Positions 1 to 10,824 of a stretch of 61,515 bases of DNA are shown here, piece after piece. The translations under genes and the position numbers were made by a program. This stretch comes from an uncultured Rubrobacteraceae bacterium (GTDB lineage: Bacteria; Actinomycetota; Rubrobacteria; Rubrobacterales; Rubrobacteraceae): NCBI GenBank assembly GCA_902806085.1, contig CADCVH010000117.1, forward strand, positions 1 through 61,515, given 5' to 3'. Position 1 is the stretch's first letter. Every line of letters begins with the position of its first letter. Under the pieces are notes generated by a model. That model was not told the origin of the DNA. It worked only from the letters and a program-made list of their open reading frames with translations, and did no database searches.

Positions 1-2
1 AC

Positions 3-80
3 GGCTCCGTGAAACTCCCCGAGGCTCTCGTGCCGTACGTCGGCAAAGAACGCCTCGAGCCTTCCAGAACAACCAGGTAA
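3..80 (+). CDS. serS: C-terminal end of a probable seryl-tRNA synthetase (partial)
   Basis: The window opens inside an open frame that runs to a TAA at 78-80. Its last 25 residues include GSVKLPEALVPYVG, which resembles the conserved tail of bacterial seryl-tRNA synthetases (GS-V-PEAL-PY-GG). Nothing of the catalytic core lies in the window, so the identification rests on this short tail. The next gene downstream is on the other strand and also carries a synthetase-derived domain (B3/B4), which may be coincidence. The 93 bases that follow are GC-rich and show no clear gene. Confidence 0.5.
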   Translation, partial: GSVKLPEALVPYVGKERLEPSRTTR

Positions 81-173
81 CCGGCCGACCGGCCGCGCGG
101 GCCAGGCCCGGGACCCGGGTGTTACGGACGGGGCTGCTCGGCCGCGACGGGCGGCGTCGATCGGGGCCGTTCT

Positions 174-926
174 TTACCGGCTCGTGTCCCCGGCGCCTTC
201 GTCCGTTTCGGCGCGGGGGGTGGTCGACGACAACTCGTACGAACTGGAGTGGTTGCGGGGCTGATACGAGGCGAGCAGGGAGGTGAGATCGGCGAGCGCC
301 GATTCCACGTCTCGGCCGGCGGTGCCGTGGTGGCCCTCGACGACGAAGAGCGCGTCGTCGGTGGTCGCGCTTGTGGCGCTCTGGGCGCTCTGGCGCCAGC
401 ACCAGCGTCGGGCGCACACGGTGTTGGTGTTATCGACGAAGATGACTTCGCCGGGGTCGGGGTAGACGTGGTCGGTAGATCCGAGGTCGGTGAAGGGCTC
501 GGCGCCGGTGGCGAAACGGACGGTGATGGAACCGGCGATGTTGGCCCGGTCGAACACGGCGACGGGCATGGCGTAGCGGATCGAGACGAGGTTGCCGATG
601 TCGACGAGGGTGTTGATGGTGGGGATGTCGCCCCGCTTGGCGAGCCTTCGGAGCAGGGCTTCGGCGGCGTTGCGGTGCTGGGTCGGTTTGGCGCCGAAGC
701 GGGCGAAGGCGCGGCGCCACGCGGCGATCGAGGGCAGGTCCGCCACCGGGGTCTCGTTCAGCCTCTCTGAGGCGGCCCGTTGTTCGGCCCGGTACTCGTC
801 GAGCAGCCCCGGTGGGCCGGGCCCGTTGGCCAGGTCCGTCGCGTGGATGACCCCGGCGCGGATCGTCGGGTACCGCCCGGCTACCGCCTCGTCGTAGGCG
901 AACACGGCGACGGGTCCGCCGCTCAC
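174..926 (-). CDS. Free-standing B3/B4 (PheT-like) tRNA-binding domain protein
   Basis: A 250-residue protein made almost entirely of the B3/B4 domain found in the beta subunit of phenylalanyl-tRNA synthetase, where it edits mischarged tRNA. Family-like stretches are the segment around FARFGAKPTQHRNAAEALLRR (residues about 73-93) and the segment INTLVDIGNLVSIRYAMP (about 104-121). None of the rest of PheT is present. Free-standing B3/B4 proteins are thought to act on aminoacyl-tRNA or related substrates, but most are untested. The Ser/Thr-rich C-terminal 25 residues look disordered. The start is a GTG that overlaps the stop of the upstream LysE gene by four bases (GTGA), so the two are co-transcribed and probably translationally coupled. 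Confidence 0.75.
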   Translation of the reverse strand: MSGGPVAVFAYDEAVAGRYPTIRAGVIHATDLANGPGPPGLLDEYRAEQRAASERLNETPVADLPSIAAWRRAFARFGAKPTQHRNAAEALLRRLAKRGDIPTINTLVDIGNLVSIRYAMPVAVFDRANIAGSITVRFATGAEPFTDLGSTDHVYPDPGEVIFVDNTNTVCARRWCWRQSAQSATSATTDDALFVVEGHHGTAGRDVESALADLTSLLASYQPRNHSSSYELSSTTPRAETDEGAGDTSR

Positions 927-1537
927 CGGTCCGTGAACGCGAGTTTGGCGGCGAACCCGATCAGGAACGCGCCGAACGCGCGCTCGATCCAGCGGCGGGC
1001 GACGGGTGCCGCGAGCACGAGGTCGCGGAGGGCGGCGCTCGCGAACGCGTAGAGGGCGAACACGGCGAGGGTCATGAGCATGAAGATCCCGCCGAGCCCG
1101 AGCAGCTTCGTGTCGAGCGGGCCCGGCGAAGCGTCGAGGAATTGCGGGAGAAACGCGAAGAAGAACAGGGTCAGCTTCGGGTTCAGGACGTTCAGGAGGA
1201 TCCCGCGCCGCACGACGGGGCCCGCGGTCGCGGTCGGGGCGTCGCCGCCGTCCAGCGGCAGCGCGCCGGCCTCGCGGATCATCGAGAAGCCCATGAAGAC
1301 GAGGTAGGCGACGCCCGCGTACCGGACCACCTCGAACACGACCGACCCGGCCTGCATGATCCCGGAGAGGCCGAGCATGGCCGCCAGCAGGTGGGGGACG
1401 ATGCCCAAAGTGCAGCCGACGGCCGCGACCAACCCGCGCCGCCAGCCGCCGCCGATCGAGCTCGATACCGTGTAGACCACCCCCGTGCCCGGGATAAGGA
1501 CCACCACAAGCGACGTCAGCAGGAACTCGACGGACAT
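923..1537 (-). CDS. LysE/RhtB family amino-acid exporter
   Basis: A 204-residue, multi-helix membrane protein of the LysE/RhtB superfamily, which exports amino acids such as lysine, threonine or homoserine lactone. It shows the family N-terminus (MSVEFLLTSLVVVLIPGTGV, where the PG motif follows the first helix), the GWRRGLVAAVGCTLG segment and the C-terminal half LNPKLTLFFFAFLPQF typical of RhtB proteins. The frame extends 28 codons further upstream, but the ATG at 1535-1537 gives the standard family N-terminus, so I use it. It is the first gene of a two-gene unit with the B3/B4 protein. Substrate cannot be read from sequence; homoserine or threonine export would fit the nearby methionine-pathway genes, but that is speculation. 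Confidence 0.85.
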   Translation of the reverse strand: MSVEFLLTSLVVVLIPGTGVVYTVSSSIGGGWRRGLVAAVGCTLGIVPHLLAAMLGLSGIMQAGSVVFEVVRYAGVAYLVFMGFSMIREAGALPLDGGDAPTATAGPVVRRGILLNVLNPKLTLFFFAFLPQFLDASPGPLDTKLLGLGGIFMLMTLAVFALYAFASAALRDLVLAAPVARRWIERAFGAFLIGFAAKLAFTDR

Positions 1538-1692
1538 GCCCGGGAGGCTAGTCGCTCCGGAAAAGGCTGTCAAGAACGCCGCGGTCCGCCGCGGCTTGCC
1601 GCCAGAGCCTCGTGGGGCCATGAAGGAATAGCCCGGAGTACGGACGCTATACTCTCCCTCGCCCAGGTTTGCATCCAGAGAGGAGCGTCCGT

Positions 1693-3123
1693 ATGGCCGA
1701 GGCGGTCGAGAAGCTTACGAAGAAGAGCGAGGACCCTAGCAAGTGGTACCTGCAGCTCGTCAGGATGGCGAAGCTGGCGGATTACGGGCCGGTGCGGGGG
1801 ACTTTCGCCATACGGCCTTACGGGTTCGAGATCTGGGAGCGCGTCCAGCGCGACCTCGACGACCGTTTCAAGGCCACCGGGCACAAGAACGCGTACTTCC
1901 CGCTGCTCATCCCGGAGAGCTACCTGAAAAAGGAGGCGGAGCACGTCGAGGGCTTCGACCCGGAGCTCGCGTGGGTGACGATAGGGGGCAGGGAAGAACT
2001 CGAGGAGCGGTTGGCGATCCGGCCCACCTCCGAGAGCATCATCTGCGACTTCTACAAGAACTGGATCCAGAGCTACAGGGACCTGCCGATCCTTATCAAC
2101 CAGTGGTGCAACGTCTTGCGCTGGGAGAAGGTGACCCGTCCGTTCTTGCGTACCTCGGAATTCCTCTGGCAGGAGGGCCACACGGTCCACGCCACGGCCG
2201 AGGAGGCCCGGGCCGAGACCCTGCAGATGCTGAACGTCTACCAGGACTGCTTCCACGAGGCGATGGGGATACCCGTGCTGACGGGCGCCAAGAGCCCCTC
2301 CGAGCGCTTCGCCGGGGCGGTCGAGACGTTTACCTGCGAGGCGCTGATGGGGGACGGGCGGGCGCTGCAGGCCGCGACGAGCCACGACCTCGGGCAGAAC
2401 TTCGCGAAGGCTTTCGACATCACCTTTCTCGACGAGCAACAGGAGCGGGTCCATCCTTACCAGACCTCGTGGGGGTTCTCGACGAGGACCATTGGCGGCC
2501 TGATCCTGGTCCATGGCGACGACCGGGGCCTGAAGCTTCCCCCCCGGATAGCACCCACGCAGGCGGTGATCGTCCCGATCTGGCGCGGCAACAACAAGGG
2601 CGAGGTGCGCCGCGAGGCCGAGGCGCTGTACGCGGAGCTCAAGGATGCCGGCCTGCGCACGGAGGTCGACCTCGACGAGGAGCACTCGCCCGGCTGGAAG
2701 TTCAACGAACACGAGCTGCGCGGCGTCCCCGTGCGGGTCGAGCTCGGGCCGAAGGACATCGAGAAGGGGCAGGCCGTCCTGGTGCGCAGGGACACGCGGG
2801 AGAAAGAGTTCGTGGACCGTAAAGAGCTGCCCGGGCGGTTGCGGGAGCTTATGGAGGAGATCCAGGAGAACATGCTCCGGCAGGCCTCCGCCTTCCGCCA
2901 CGAGAACACCAGGCAGGCCGAGAGCTACGACGAGTTCAAGCAGATCATCGCCCAGAAGCGCGGCTTCGTCGTCGCCCCGTGGGACGGCACGGACGAGACG
3001 GAAGGGAAGATAAAGGAAGACACCAAGGCGACCATCCGCCTTCTCCCCTTCGAGCGTCAGGAGGGTAAAGACCTCGTTTCGGGTCGGCCCGGCAAGACCG
3101 CCGTCTTCGCCCGCGCCTACTAA
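1693..3123 (+). CDS. proS: Proline--tRNA ligase, archaeal/eukaryotic-like type
   Basis: A 476-residue class II synthetase charging tRNA-Pro with proline. Its length, the absence of the bacterial INS editing insertion and the C-terminal extension ending in a terminal tyrosine (FARAY) place it in the archaeal/eukaryotic-like ProRS group. Motif 1 region GTFAIRPYGFEIWE, motif 2 region (NQWCNVLRWEKVTRPFLRTSEFLWQEGH, read across positions 2098-2181) and the motif 3 arginine in SWGFSTRTIGG are visible. The anticodon-binding domain begins near IAPTQAVIVPIW. I choose the ATG at 1693 because GAGGAGCG sits at a good distance upstream; a TTG at 1669 would add eight residues. A TATACT at 1648-1653 is a plausible -10 box. 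It is divergent from the LysE gene. Confidence 0.95.
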   Translation: MAEAVEKLTKKSEDPSKWYLQLVRMAKLADYGPVRGTFAIRPYGFEIWERVQRDLDDRFKATGHKNAYFPLLIPESYLKKEAEHVEGFDPELAWVTIGGREELEERLAIRPTSESIICDFYKNWIQSYRDLPILINQWCNVLRWEKVTRPFLRTSEFLWQEGHTVHATAEEARAETLQMLNVYQDCFHEAMGIPVLTGAKSPSERFAGAVETFTCEALMGDGRALQAATSHDLGQNFAKAFDITFLDEQQERVHPYQTSWGFSTRTIGGLILVHGDDRGLKLPPRIAPTQAVIVPIWRGNNKGEVRREAEALYAELKDAGLRTEVDLDEEHSPGWKFNEHELRGVPVRVELGPKDIEKGQAVLVRRDTREKEFVDRKELPGRLRELMEEIQENMLRQASAFRHENTRQAESYDEFKQIIAQKRGFVVAPWDGTDETEGKIKEDTKATIRLLPFERQEGKDLVSGRPGKTAVFARAY

Positions 3124-3199
3124 GACAAGGGACGGCGGAGGCGCGCCGGACTTTGACTCTTCGGCGCCGAGCGGTTAGCATGCGCCGGCATTGCAACAA

Positions 3200-3220
3200 T
3201 GCGCCCGTGCCACGGGCGCC
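3200..3220 (+). other. Hairpin in the leader of the secreted-protein gene
   Basis: GCGCCCGT (3201-3208) and ACGGGCGC (3212-3219) form a perfect eight-base stem with a three-base loop, 19 bases before the GTG of the next gene. There is no T-run, so it is not a standard terminator. It could stop proS transcription weakly or shape the leader of the secreted-protein mRNA. I compared it with the c-di-AMP (ydaO) riboswitch, which often precedes wall-protein genes in actinobacteria, and did not find the conserved core. Confidence 0.4.
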
Positions 3221-3238
3221 GCATCCGGAGGGGGCTCC

Positions 3239-4177
3239 GTGGGTTTATCGTCGGGAAGAACGGCTCGTCTGTACAAGAGGGTGGGCGCTTGCCTGCTTGG
3301 TACCGTTGCCGCGGCCGGGATGCTGGTAGCGGGTCACCATGCCTCCGTGGGCGCGGCCGAGTATTCCGCCTACTCTGACCCCGACAAGACCGCCCTGTCC
3401 GTGATCCTCTCTGAAGGGGAGAACGTCCGCGAGTTCCAGAAGGAGTTCGGACTCCACGATGCCGAGGTGGATAAAGCCCTCGCCGCCGTGCGCGAGGAGA
3501 ACGAGGCGCTCGCCAAGGAGTACGCCGAGAGCGAGAAGATCGTGGCCGCCAAAAAGTTCCTGCCGGCCGAGAAGGTAGCGGACGAGATCTCGGCCTCCGA
3601 CTTCGACGAGACGGTCGAGGACGCCGTCGGGGAGACGAAGGACAGCGTAACGACGATTCTCCCCGAGGGCGACGAGCCGGAGTTGGATACGTGGGTGGAC
3701 GAGCAGTGGCGGCAGGAGGTCGAGACCACCCCCCAGGACAGCGGGGCGCGCACGCTGGAGACGAAGAGCGGTGGCACGCTCGTGTGCAAGGTATTCGCCA
3801 CGCAGTACGTCGGCTACACGCGCTACGAGGTGGCCCTCCCGCACCGCAAGCTGAAGTTCGGGTCCCAGCCCAGTATGCCCATCAGCCGGAACGGTAAGCT
3901 CGTCCGGCCCCGCGTCAAGGAAGTGGGTCCCTGGAATACCTACGATAACTACTGGCAGTACTCCAAGTACCGCACCATGTGGAAGAACCTCCCGCGTTGT
4001 AGGCCCGAAGCCCAGGCGGCCTACTACAGCAACTACAACGGCGGCAAAGACGAGTACGGCAGGACGGTGCTGAACCCCGCCGGGGTCGACCTGACGCCGG
4101 CCGTGGCGCGGAATCTTGGGATGAGGCAGTACCAGAACGCTTGGGTCTACGTGCGCTTCCCCTGGATGCCGGCTTAA
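3239..4177 (+). CDS. Secreted protein with C-terminal barrel-like domain, function unknown
   Basis: A 312-residue protein with an N-terminal signal peptide (basic RTARLYKR followed by the hydrophobic stretch LLGTVAAAGMLVAG, cleavage probably after SVGAA near residue 40). A charged, helical region rich in Glu/Lys follows (about 45-160). The C-terminal half contains VGPWNTYDNYW, a run with NYNGGKDEYGRTVLNPAGVDL and the ending WVYVRFPW. A conserved G-P-W-N / aspartate-leucine pattern of this type occurs in extracellular double-psi beta-barrel (RlpA-like) domains, which I offer only as a possibility. The start is the GTG at 3239 with CGGAGGGGG just before it; an upstream frame exists but would place extra residues before the signal peptide. 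It is probably a single-gene unit. Confidence 0.7.
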   Translation: MGLSSGRTARLYKRVGACLLGTVAAAGMLVAGHHASVGAAEYSAYSDPDKTALSVILSEGENVREFQKEFGLHDAEVDKALAAVREENEALAKEYAESEKIVAAKKFLPAEKVADEISASDFDETVEDAVGETKDSVTTILPEGDEPELDTWVDEQWRQEVETTPQDSGARTLETKSGGTLVCKVFATQYVGYTRYEVALPHRKLKFGSQPSMPISRNGKLVRPRVKEVGPWNTYDNYWQYSKYRTMWKNLPRCRPEAQAAYYSNYNGGKDEYGRTVLNPAGVDLTPAVARNLGMRQYQNAWVYVRFPWMPA

Positions 4178-4197
4178 GAACCGCCGGGGCGCTGCCC

Positions 4198-4226
4198 TTG
4201 ACGGAGGGGCTTCCCTTGATTAGCAT
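4198..4226 (+). promoter_or_regulatory. Promoter of the methionine operon
   Basis: TTGACG (4198-4203) and TAGCAT (4221-4226) are separated by 17 bases, a near-consensus housekeeping promoter. The predicted transcription start near 4233 is a few bases before the first strand of the SAM riboswitch, which is where a riboswitch-controlled transcript should begin. Confidence 0.7.
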
Positions 4227-4240
4227 CGTGCCCTAGCGCG

Positions 4241-4363
4241 AACTCGCATCGAGAGCGGCGGAGGGAACTGGCCCCGAGAAACCGCGGCAACCGGCGGAGG
4301 ACACACTCCGCGAGGTGCCAAGTCCAGCAGGACGGCCATTACCGTTCTGGAAGATGTGGGGAG
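4241..4363 (+). promoter_or_regulatory. SAM-I (S-box) riboswitch aptamer
   Basis: The S-box core is visible in order: ATCGAGAGCGGCGGAGGGA (4249-4267), CTGGCCC (4268-4275 region), GAAACC-CGGCAACC (4277-4292), GGTGCCAAGTCCAGCAG (4314-4330) and the closing GAAGATG-like element TGGAAGATG (4348-4356). P1 is formed by CTCGCATC (4243-4250) and GATGTGGG (4353-4360), all eight positions pairing with two G-U wobbles. The aptamer binds S-adenosylmethionine and normally turns expression off. It lies immediately before metX, the expected context. Confidence 0.93.
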
Positions 4364-4452
4364 AGGCGGGCAGCCTCTTCTACGGGCGGGTTGCGCGGTG
4401 GGCGGGATACGTCCCGCCGGAGGCGTGGCACGCGATTGTAGAGGGAGGCTGC
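4361..4452 (+). promoter_or_regulatory. Predicted riboswitch expression platform: Shine-Dalgarno-sequestering stem
   Basis: GCAGCCTCTTCTAC (4370-4383) is complementary to GTAGAGGGAGGCTGC (4438-4452) except for a single-base bulge. The second strand contains the GAGGGAGG ribosome-binding sequence of metX, so the stem would hide it. A smaller competing hairpin, GAGAGGC (4361-4367) with GCCTCTT (4373-4379), would free it. Within the loop of the long stem is a GC hairpin GGCGGGA/TCCCGCC (4401-4418). No T-run follows any of these hairpins, which argues for control of translation start more than for transcription termination. The pairings are read from sequence; the mechanism is inference. Confidence 0.55.
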
Positions 4453-4465
4453 ATTACTACTGAGC

Positions 4466-5608
4466 ATGACACTAGACCCGGGGGCCGGCGCTAGCCAGGC
4501 CCCGGCCCAGGAAACCTCGGGCAAACTCCACCACAGCATCGGCCGCTTCGAGCCGGAGCTCGGCGGCGCCTTGGAGGACGTGACGCTCGCCTACGAGACC
4601 TGGGGCGAGATGAGCGGGGGCGCGGACAACGTCGTCCTCCTCACGCACGCCCTCACGGGCGACTCGCACGCGGCGGGCGGGCCCTGCCGGGAACACAGGC
4701 GCGGCGGGTGGTGGGACCCGATGGTGGGGCCGGGGCGGCCCGTGGATACGGAGAAGTTCTTCGTCGTGTGCTCGAACGTGCTCGGGGGCTGCTCCGGCAG
4801 CACGGGGCCCGCGTCCGTCGATCCCGAGACCGGGGAGCCCTACGGTATGCGCTTCCCGGTCGTCACGATCCGGGACATGGTCCGGGCGCAGAAGCGCCTG
4901 CTCGATGACCTCGGCGTGGCCCGGCTCGCGCTCGTCATCGGGGGGTCCATCGGCGGGCAGCAGGCGCTCGAATGGGCCGTGGAGTTCCCGGGCTTCGCGG
5001 AGAAGGCCGCGCCCGTGGCGGCGACGGGGGCGTTGGGGCCGCAAGGAATAGGGATGAGCGAGATCGGGCGCCGCGCCATCATGGCCGACCCCGACTGGCG
5101 CAAAGGAGACTACTACGGCACCGGGAAGAGCCCCGAAGAAGGCCTCGCCATCGCCCGCATGGCCGGCATGATGACCTACCAGAGCGCCCCGGGCCAGTGG
5201 GAACGCTTCGGCCGCAGGCCCGCGGGGAGACCCGCGCTCTACGAGGGGCTCGGCGGCCGGTTCGAGATAGAGAGCTACCTCCACTACCAGGGCCACGACC
5301 TCGTCGGGCGCTTCGACGCCAACTCCTACCTATACCTCAGCCGCGCCATGGATCTCTACGACGTCGCGAACGGCTACGACTCTCAGGAGGAGGCCCTCGC
5401 CCGCGTCTGTGCCGACCTCCTCTTTGTCGGCATAACGAGCGACTGGCTCTTCCCCGCAAACGAGGTGCGAGGCACGGCCGAAAAGGCGGGCCGGGCCGGC
5501 GCCAGGGCCCGCTACGCCGAAATAGACACCCTAAGCGGCCACGACGCCTTCCTCAAAGACTGGCCGGAGCTCGAAGAGGCCGTAACACCCTTCATAACCA
5601 GAACCTGA
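4466..5608 (+). CDS. metX: Homoserine O-acetyltransferase
   Basis: A 380-residue alpha/beta-hydrolase-fold acyltransferase that transfers the acetyl group of acetyl-CoA to homoserine, the first committed step of methionine synthesis by direct sulfhydrylation. The nucleophile elbow is GGSIGGQQALEW (Ser near residue 160); the acid is the Asp of GITSDWLFP (near 326) and the base the His of LSGHDAF (near 359). Family stretches NVVLLTHALTGDSHAAGG and LGGCSGSTGPAS are present. The ATG at 4466 lies downstream of the SAM riboswitch; its ribosome-binding sequence (4441-4448) is rather far from the ATG and falls inside the predicted sequestering stem. The next gene, metY, starts 35 bases downstream and supplies the partner enzyme. 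Confidence 0.93.
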   Translation: MTLDPGAGASQAPAQETSGKLHHSIGRFEPELGGALEDVTLAYETWGEMSGGADNVVLLTHALTGDSHAAGGPCREHRRGGWWDPMVGPGRPVDTEKFFVVCSNVLGGCSGSTGPASVDPETGEPYGMRFPVVTIRDMVRAQKRLLDDLGVARLALVIGGSIGGQQALEWAVEFPGFAEKAAPVAATGALGPQGIGMSEIGRRAIMADPDWRKGDYYGTGKSPEEGLAIARMAGMMTYQSAPGQWERFGRRPAGRPALYEGLGGRFEIESYLHYQGHDLVGRFDANSYLYLSRAMDLYDVANGYDSQEEALARVCADLLFVGITSDWLFPANEVRGTAEKAGRAGARARYAEIDTLSGHDAFLKDWPELEEAVTPFITRT

Positions 5609-5619
5609 AAAAAACCTGA

Positions 5620-8188
<2,569 letters not shown>

Positions 8189-8192
<4 letters not shown>

Positions 8193-9262
8193 GGCGGTTG
8201 GAGATCGTCCAGATAGGCCTCGGCCACGTCGGGCGCGCGGTCGCCCAGATCGTCCTCGAAGAGCGCAAGCGCTGGCTCGAACGCCGCGGCGTCGAGGTCA
8301 GATACCGCGCCGTCTCCGATACCTCCGGGGCGCTTGTCGGCGAGGACCTGCTTCCCCGGGCCGTCAGGCTGAAGGAGGCGGGCGGCAGGCTCTCCGAGCT
8401 CGGAACCGAGTCGCTCGAGGACGTCCTGCGCTCGGAGCCCGAGCCGGGCTTCAAGCGGGTGGTCGTGGACGTCGCGGTGCACGGCGGGACGTTCGACCTG
8501 GACCTGCTCGGGATAGAGAACGGGTCGTACCTGGTGCTCTCCAACAAGGGCCCGCTCTCCGGGAGCACGGCGCAGTACGAGCGGCTCGTGCGCGAGATAC
8601 CGGGCAGGCTCTGGCACGAGGCGACCGTAGGCGCCGGGATGCCGATCATCTCGACCATAGGCGGCCTGACCGAGACGGGCGACGAGATCCTCGAAATACA
8701 GGCGAGCCCGAGCGGCACTTTGGGCTTCGTGATGAGCGCGGTCGAGGCCGGAAGGTCCTTCTCCGAAGCCGTGAGGGAGGCCGTCGGGCTTCACTACGCC
8801 GAGCCCGACCCAAGGGACGACCTTTCCGGGCTCGACGTGGCCCGCAAGGCGATCATCCTGGCGCGCATGATGGGGCGCGGGATCGAGCCTGAGGAGATCC
8901 CCTACGAGTCCCTCGTCCCCGGGGGCCTGGAAGACGTCCCCCTCGACGAGTTCATGGCCCGCCTCCCCGACCACGACGACGCCTTCGCCGCCCGCATGGC
9001 TGCCGTGGAGCCCAACCACATGCTCCGCTACCTGACGCGCATCCCGCGGGAGGGCCGGGTAACGGTCGGCCTGGCGAACACCCCGGTCGAGAGCCCGTTC
9101 GGCCCAATAAGCGGCCCCGAGAACGTCTTCGACTTCCGCACGCGCCGCTACTCGGATGTTACCCTCACCGTGCGCGGCCCGGGCGCGGGCCCGGAGCGCA
9201 CCGCGAGCGGGGTGGTCTGGGACCTTCTGGACATCGCCCACAGGGCCCTGCAAGACGATTAA
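8189..9262 (+). CDS. hom: Homoserine dehydrogenase
   Basis: A 357-residue NAD(P)-dependent enzyme that reduces aspartate semialdehyde to homoserine. The Rossmann motif is IVQIGLGHVGRAVAQIVL (residues about 6-23); the catalytic core includes GPLSGSTAQYERL, WHEATVGAGMPIISTIGGL and the region LSGLDVARKAIILARMMG with the conserved Asp/Lys. It lacks the C-terminal ACT domain present in longer homoserine dehydrogenases, so feedback by threonine through that domain is not expected. The start is the TTG at 8189 that overlaps the lysC stop (TTGA); a second in-frame TTG at 8198 is possible. Its product feeds metX directly. Confidence 0.92.
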
Positions 9263-9283
9263 GAGAAGAACTGGGAGGCTGAT

Positions 9284-10249
9284 ATGAGCGAGGGATACAC
9301 GGTGGCGGTCGTGGGAGCGGGCATGGTGGGCGACCGGATCGTCGCCGAGCTCAGGCGCAGGGACTTCCCCTTGAAGGAGCTGCGCGTCCTGGCCCGCACC
9401 GCCCGCCGCGAGACGCTCGCGGGCGAAGAGTTCGACGTCGGTGTTGCGGAGCCCGGGGCGTTCGAGGGCGTGGACATAGCCTTCTTCGCCGGCACGGAGG
9501 GCGAGAAGGGCGCCGCGGTCCAGCTCGCCGACGAGGCCATCTCCCGCGGGGCCGTCGTCATAGACAACGGGAGCGACTTCCGGATGGACCCTGAGGTGCC
9601 GCTCGTCGTGCCCGAGGTCAACGCCGACGCCCTTGAGGGTCACGACGGCCTTATCGCCAACGCCAACTGCTCCACCACCCAGATGGTCGTGACGCTGAAC
9701 CCGCTCGCCCGCGAGTTCGGGCTGGAGAAGGTCGTCGTCTCGACCTACCAGGCGGTCTCCGGCTCGGGCCGCGGCGGGGTGGAGGCGCTGGAGGAGGGGC
9801 GCGAGGGCGTCTACCCCAAGCCCATAGACCGGAACGCCATCCCGCTCATCGGGGGGGTCGGCAACGACGGGTACACCACCGAAGAGACCAAGATGCGCCT
9901 TGAGACCCGCAAGATCATGGGCCTCCCCGACCTCGACGTCTTCGCCACCACGGTCCGCATCCCCGTACACACCGGACACTCCGAGAGCGTCTACGCCGAG
10001 CTCGGCCGGGAGACGACGCTCGAAGAGGTCCTCGAAGTGTTCAGCTCGGCGCCGGGCGTGGTCTTCTCCGGGGATGCCGAAGGCTTCCCGACGCCGCTTG
10101 AGGCCGCGGGGGACCCCGGCACCTTCGTGGGCCGGGTCCGCGTGGAGGGCAACGTTGTGCAGTACTGGTGCGTCTCGGACAACCTCCTCAAGGGGGCGGC
10201 GACGAACGCGGTCCAGATCGCCGAAGAGCTCGTCGGCGTCCGCGTCTAG
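9284..10249 (+). CDS. asd: Aspartate-semialdehyde dehydrogenase
   Basis: A 321-residue NADPH-dependent enzyme converting aspartyl phosphate to aspartate semialdehyde. It has the N-terminal nucleotide-binding motif VAVVGAGMVGDRIVAEL, DNGSDFRMDPEVPLVVPEVN, the active-site cysteine in ANANCSTTQMV (Cys near residue 128), the STYQAVSGSGRGG segment and the catalytic histidine in RIPVHTGHSESVY. It lies 21 bases after hom with a GGGAGG ribosome site, completing the aspartate-to-homoserine route in this operon. Confidence 0.94.
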   Translation: MSEGYTVAVVGAGMVGDRIVAELRRRDFPLKELRVLARTARRETLAGEEFDVGVAEPGAFEGVDIAFFAGTEGEKGAAVQLADEAISRGAVVIDNGSDFRMDPEVPLVVPEVNADALEGHDGLIANANCSTTQMVVTLNPLAREFGLEKVVVSTYQAVSGSGRGGVEALEEGREGVYPKPIDRNAIPLIGGVGNDGYTTEETKMRLETRKIMGLPDLDVFATTVRIPVHTGHSESVYAELGRETTLEEVLEVFSSAPGVVFSGDAEGFPTPLEAAGDPGTFVGRVRVEGNVVQYWCVSDNLLKGAATNAVQIAEELVGVRV

Positions 10250-10255
10250 CCGCGG

Positions 10256-10741
10256 GTGCCCGGGACAAGCGTCCGCGAGGCCTCCGAAGGGGACGTCCCC
10301 CTCATACTCTCGCTCATCCGGGAGCTCGCCGAGTACGAGAAGCTCTCCCACGAGGTCGTCGCCACCGAAGAGAACCTGCGGACAAACCTGTTCGGGGAGC
10401 GGCCTTTCGCCGAGGTCCTTATAGCCGAGCACGACGGGGCCCCGGCGGGCTTCGCGCTCTTTTTCCACAACTTCTCGACCTTTCTCGCCAGGCCCGGCAT
10501 CTACCTTGAGGACCTGTACGTGAAGCCGGAGTTCCGGGGCGCCGGGGTTGGGAAGAGGCTGCTGGTCCAACTCGCGCGCCTGGCGAAAGAGCGCGGGTGC
10601 GGGCGGCTGGAGTGGTGGGTGCTCGACTGGAACGCGCCCTCCATCGGGTTCTACGAGAGGCTCGGGGCGGTCGCGATGGACGACTGGACCGTCTACCGGC
10701 TGGCCGGTCGTGCACTCGACGACCTTGCGGGCGGCGCGTAG
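10256..10741 (+). CDS. GNAT family N-acetyltransferase (diamine-acetyltransferase-like)
   Basis: A 161-residue acetyl-CoA-dependent N-acetyltransferase. It has VREASEGDVPLILSLIRELAEYEK at the N-terminus and the acetyl-CoA motif region LYVKPEFRGAGVGKRLL (about residues 90-106), followed by WWVLDWNAPSIGFYERLGA, a pattern typical of spermidine/spermine (SSAT-like) and thialysine acetyltransferases. The GTG start lies six bases after the asd stop, so it is probably the last gene of the methionine operon. Substrate is unknown; an amino-acid-derived amine would fit the context. Confidence 0.85.
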   Translation: MPGTSVREASEGDVPLILSLIRELAEYEKLSHEVVATEENLRTNLFGERPFAEVLIAEHDGAPAGFALFFHNFSTFLARPGIYLEDLYVKPEFRGAGVGKRLLVQLARLAKERGCGRLEWWVLDWNAPSIGFYERLGAVAMDDWTVYRLAGRALDDLAGGA

Positions 10742-10824
10742 CCCCTCCTGCTGGGTGCCGCGACTCGCTATACTAGAAGAGGTGGCGGTTGCAGTGCCCG
10801 AAGCAGGGCGAAAGGAGTACCGGA

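Noticed and set aside
1570-2901. A long antisense frame opposite proS
   Set aside because: Same cause: it covers proS on the other strand and has no recognisable domain.
3124-3238. c-di-AMP (ydaO) riboswitch before the secreted-protein gene
   Set aside because: The gene context would fit, but the conserved core words are absent; only a simple hairpin is visible.
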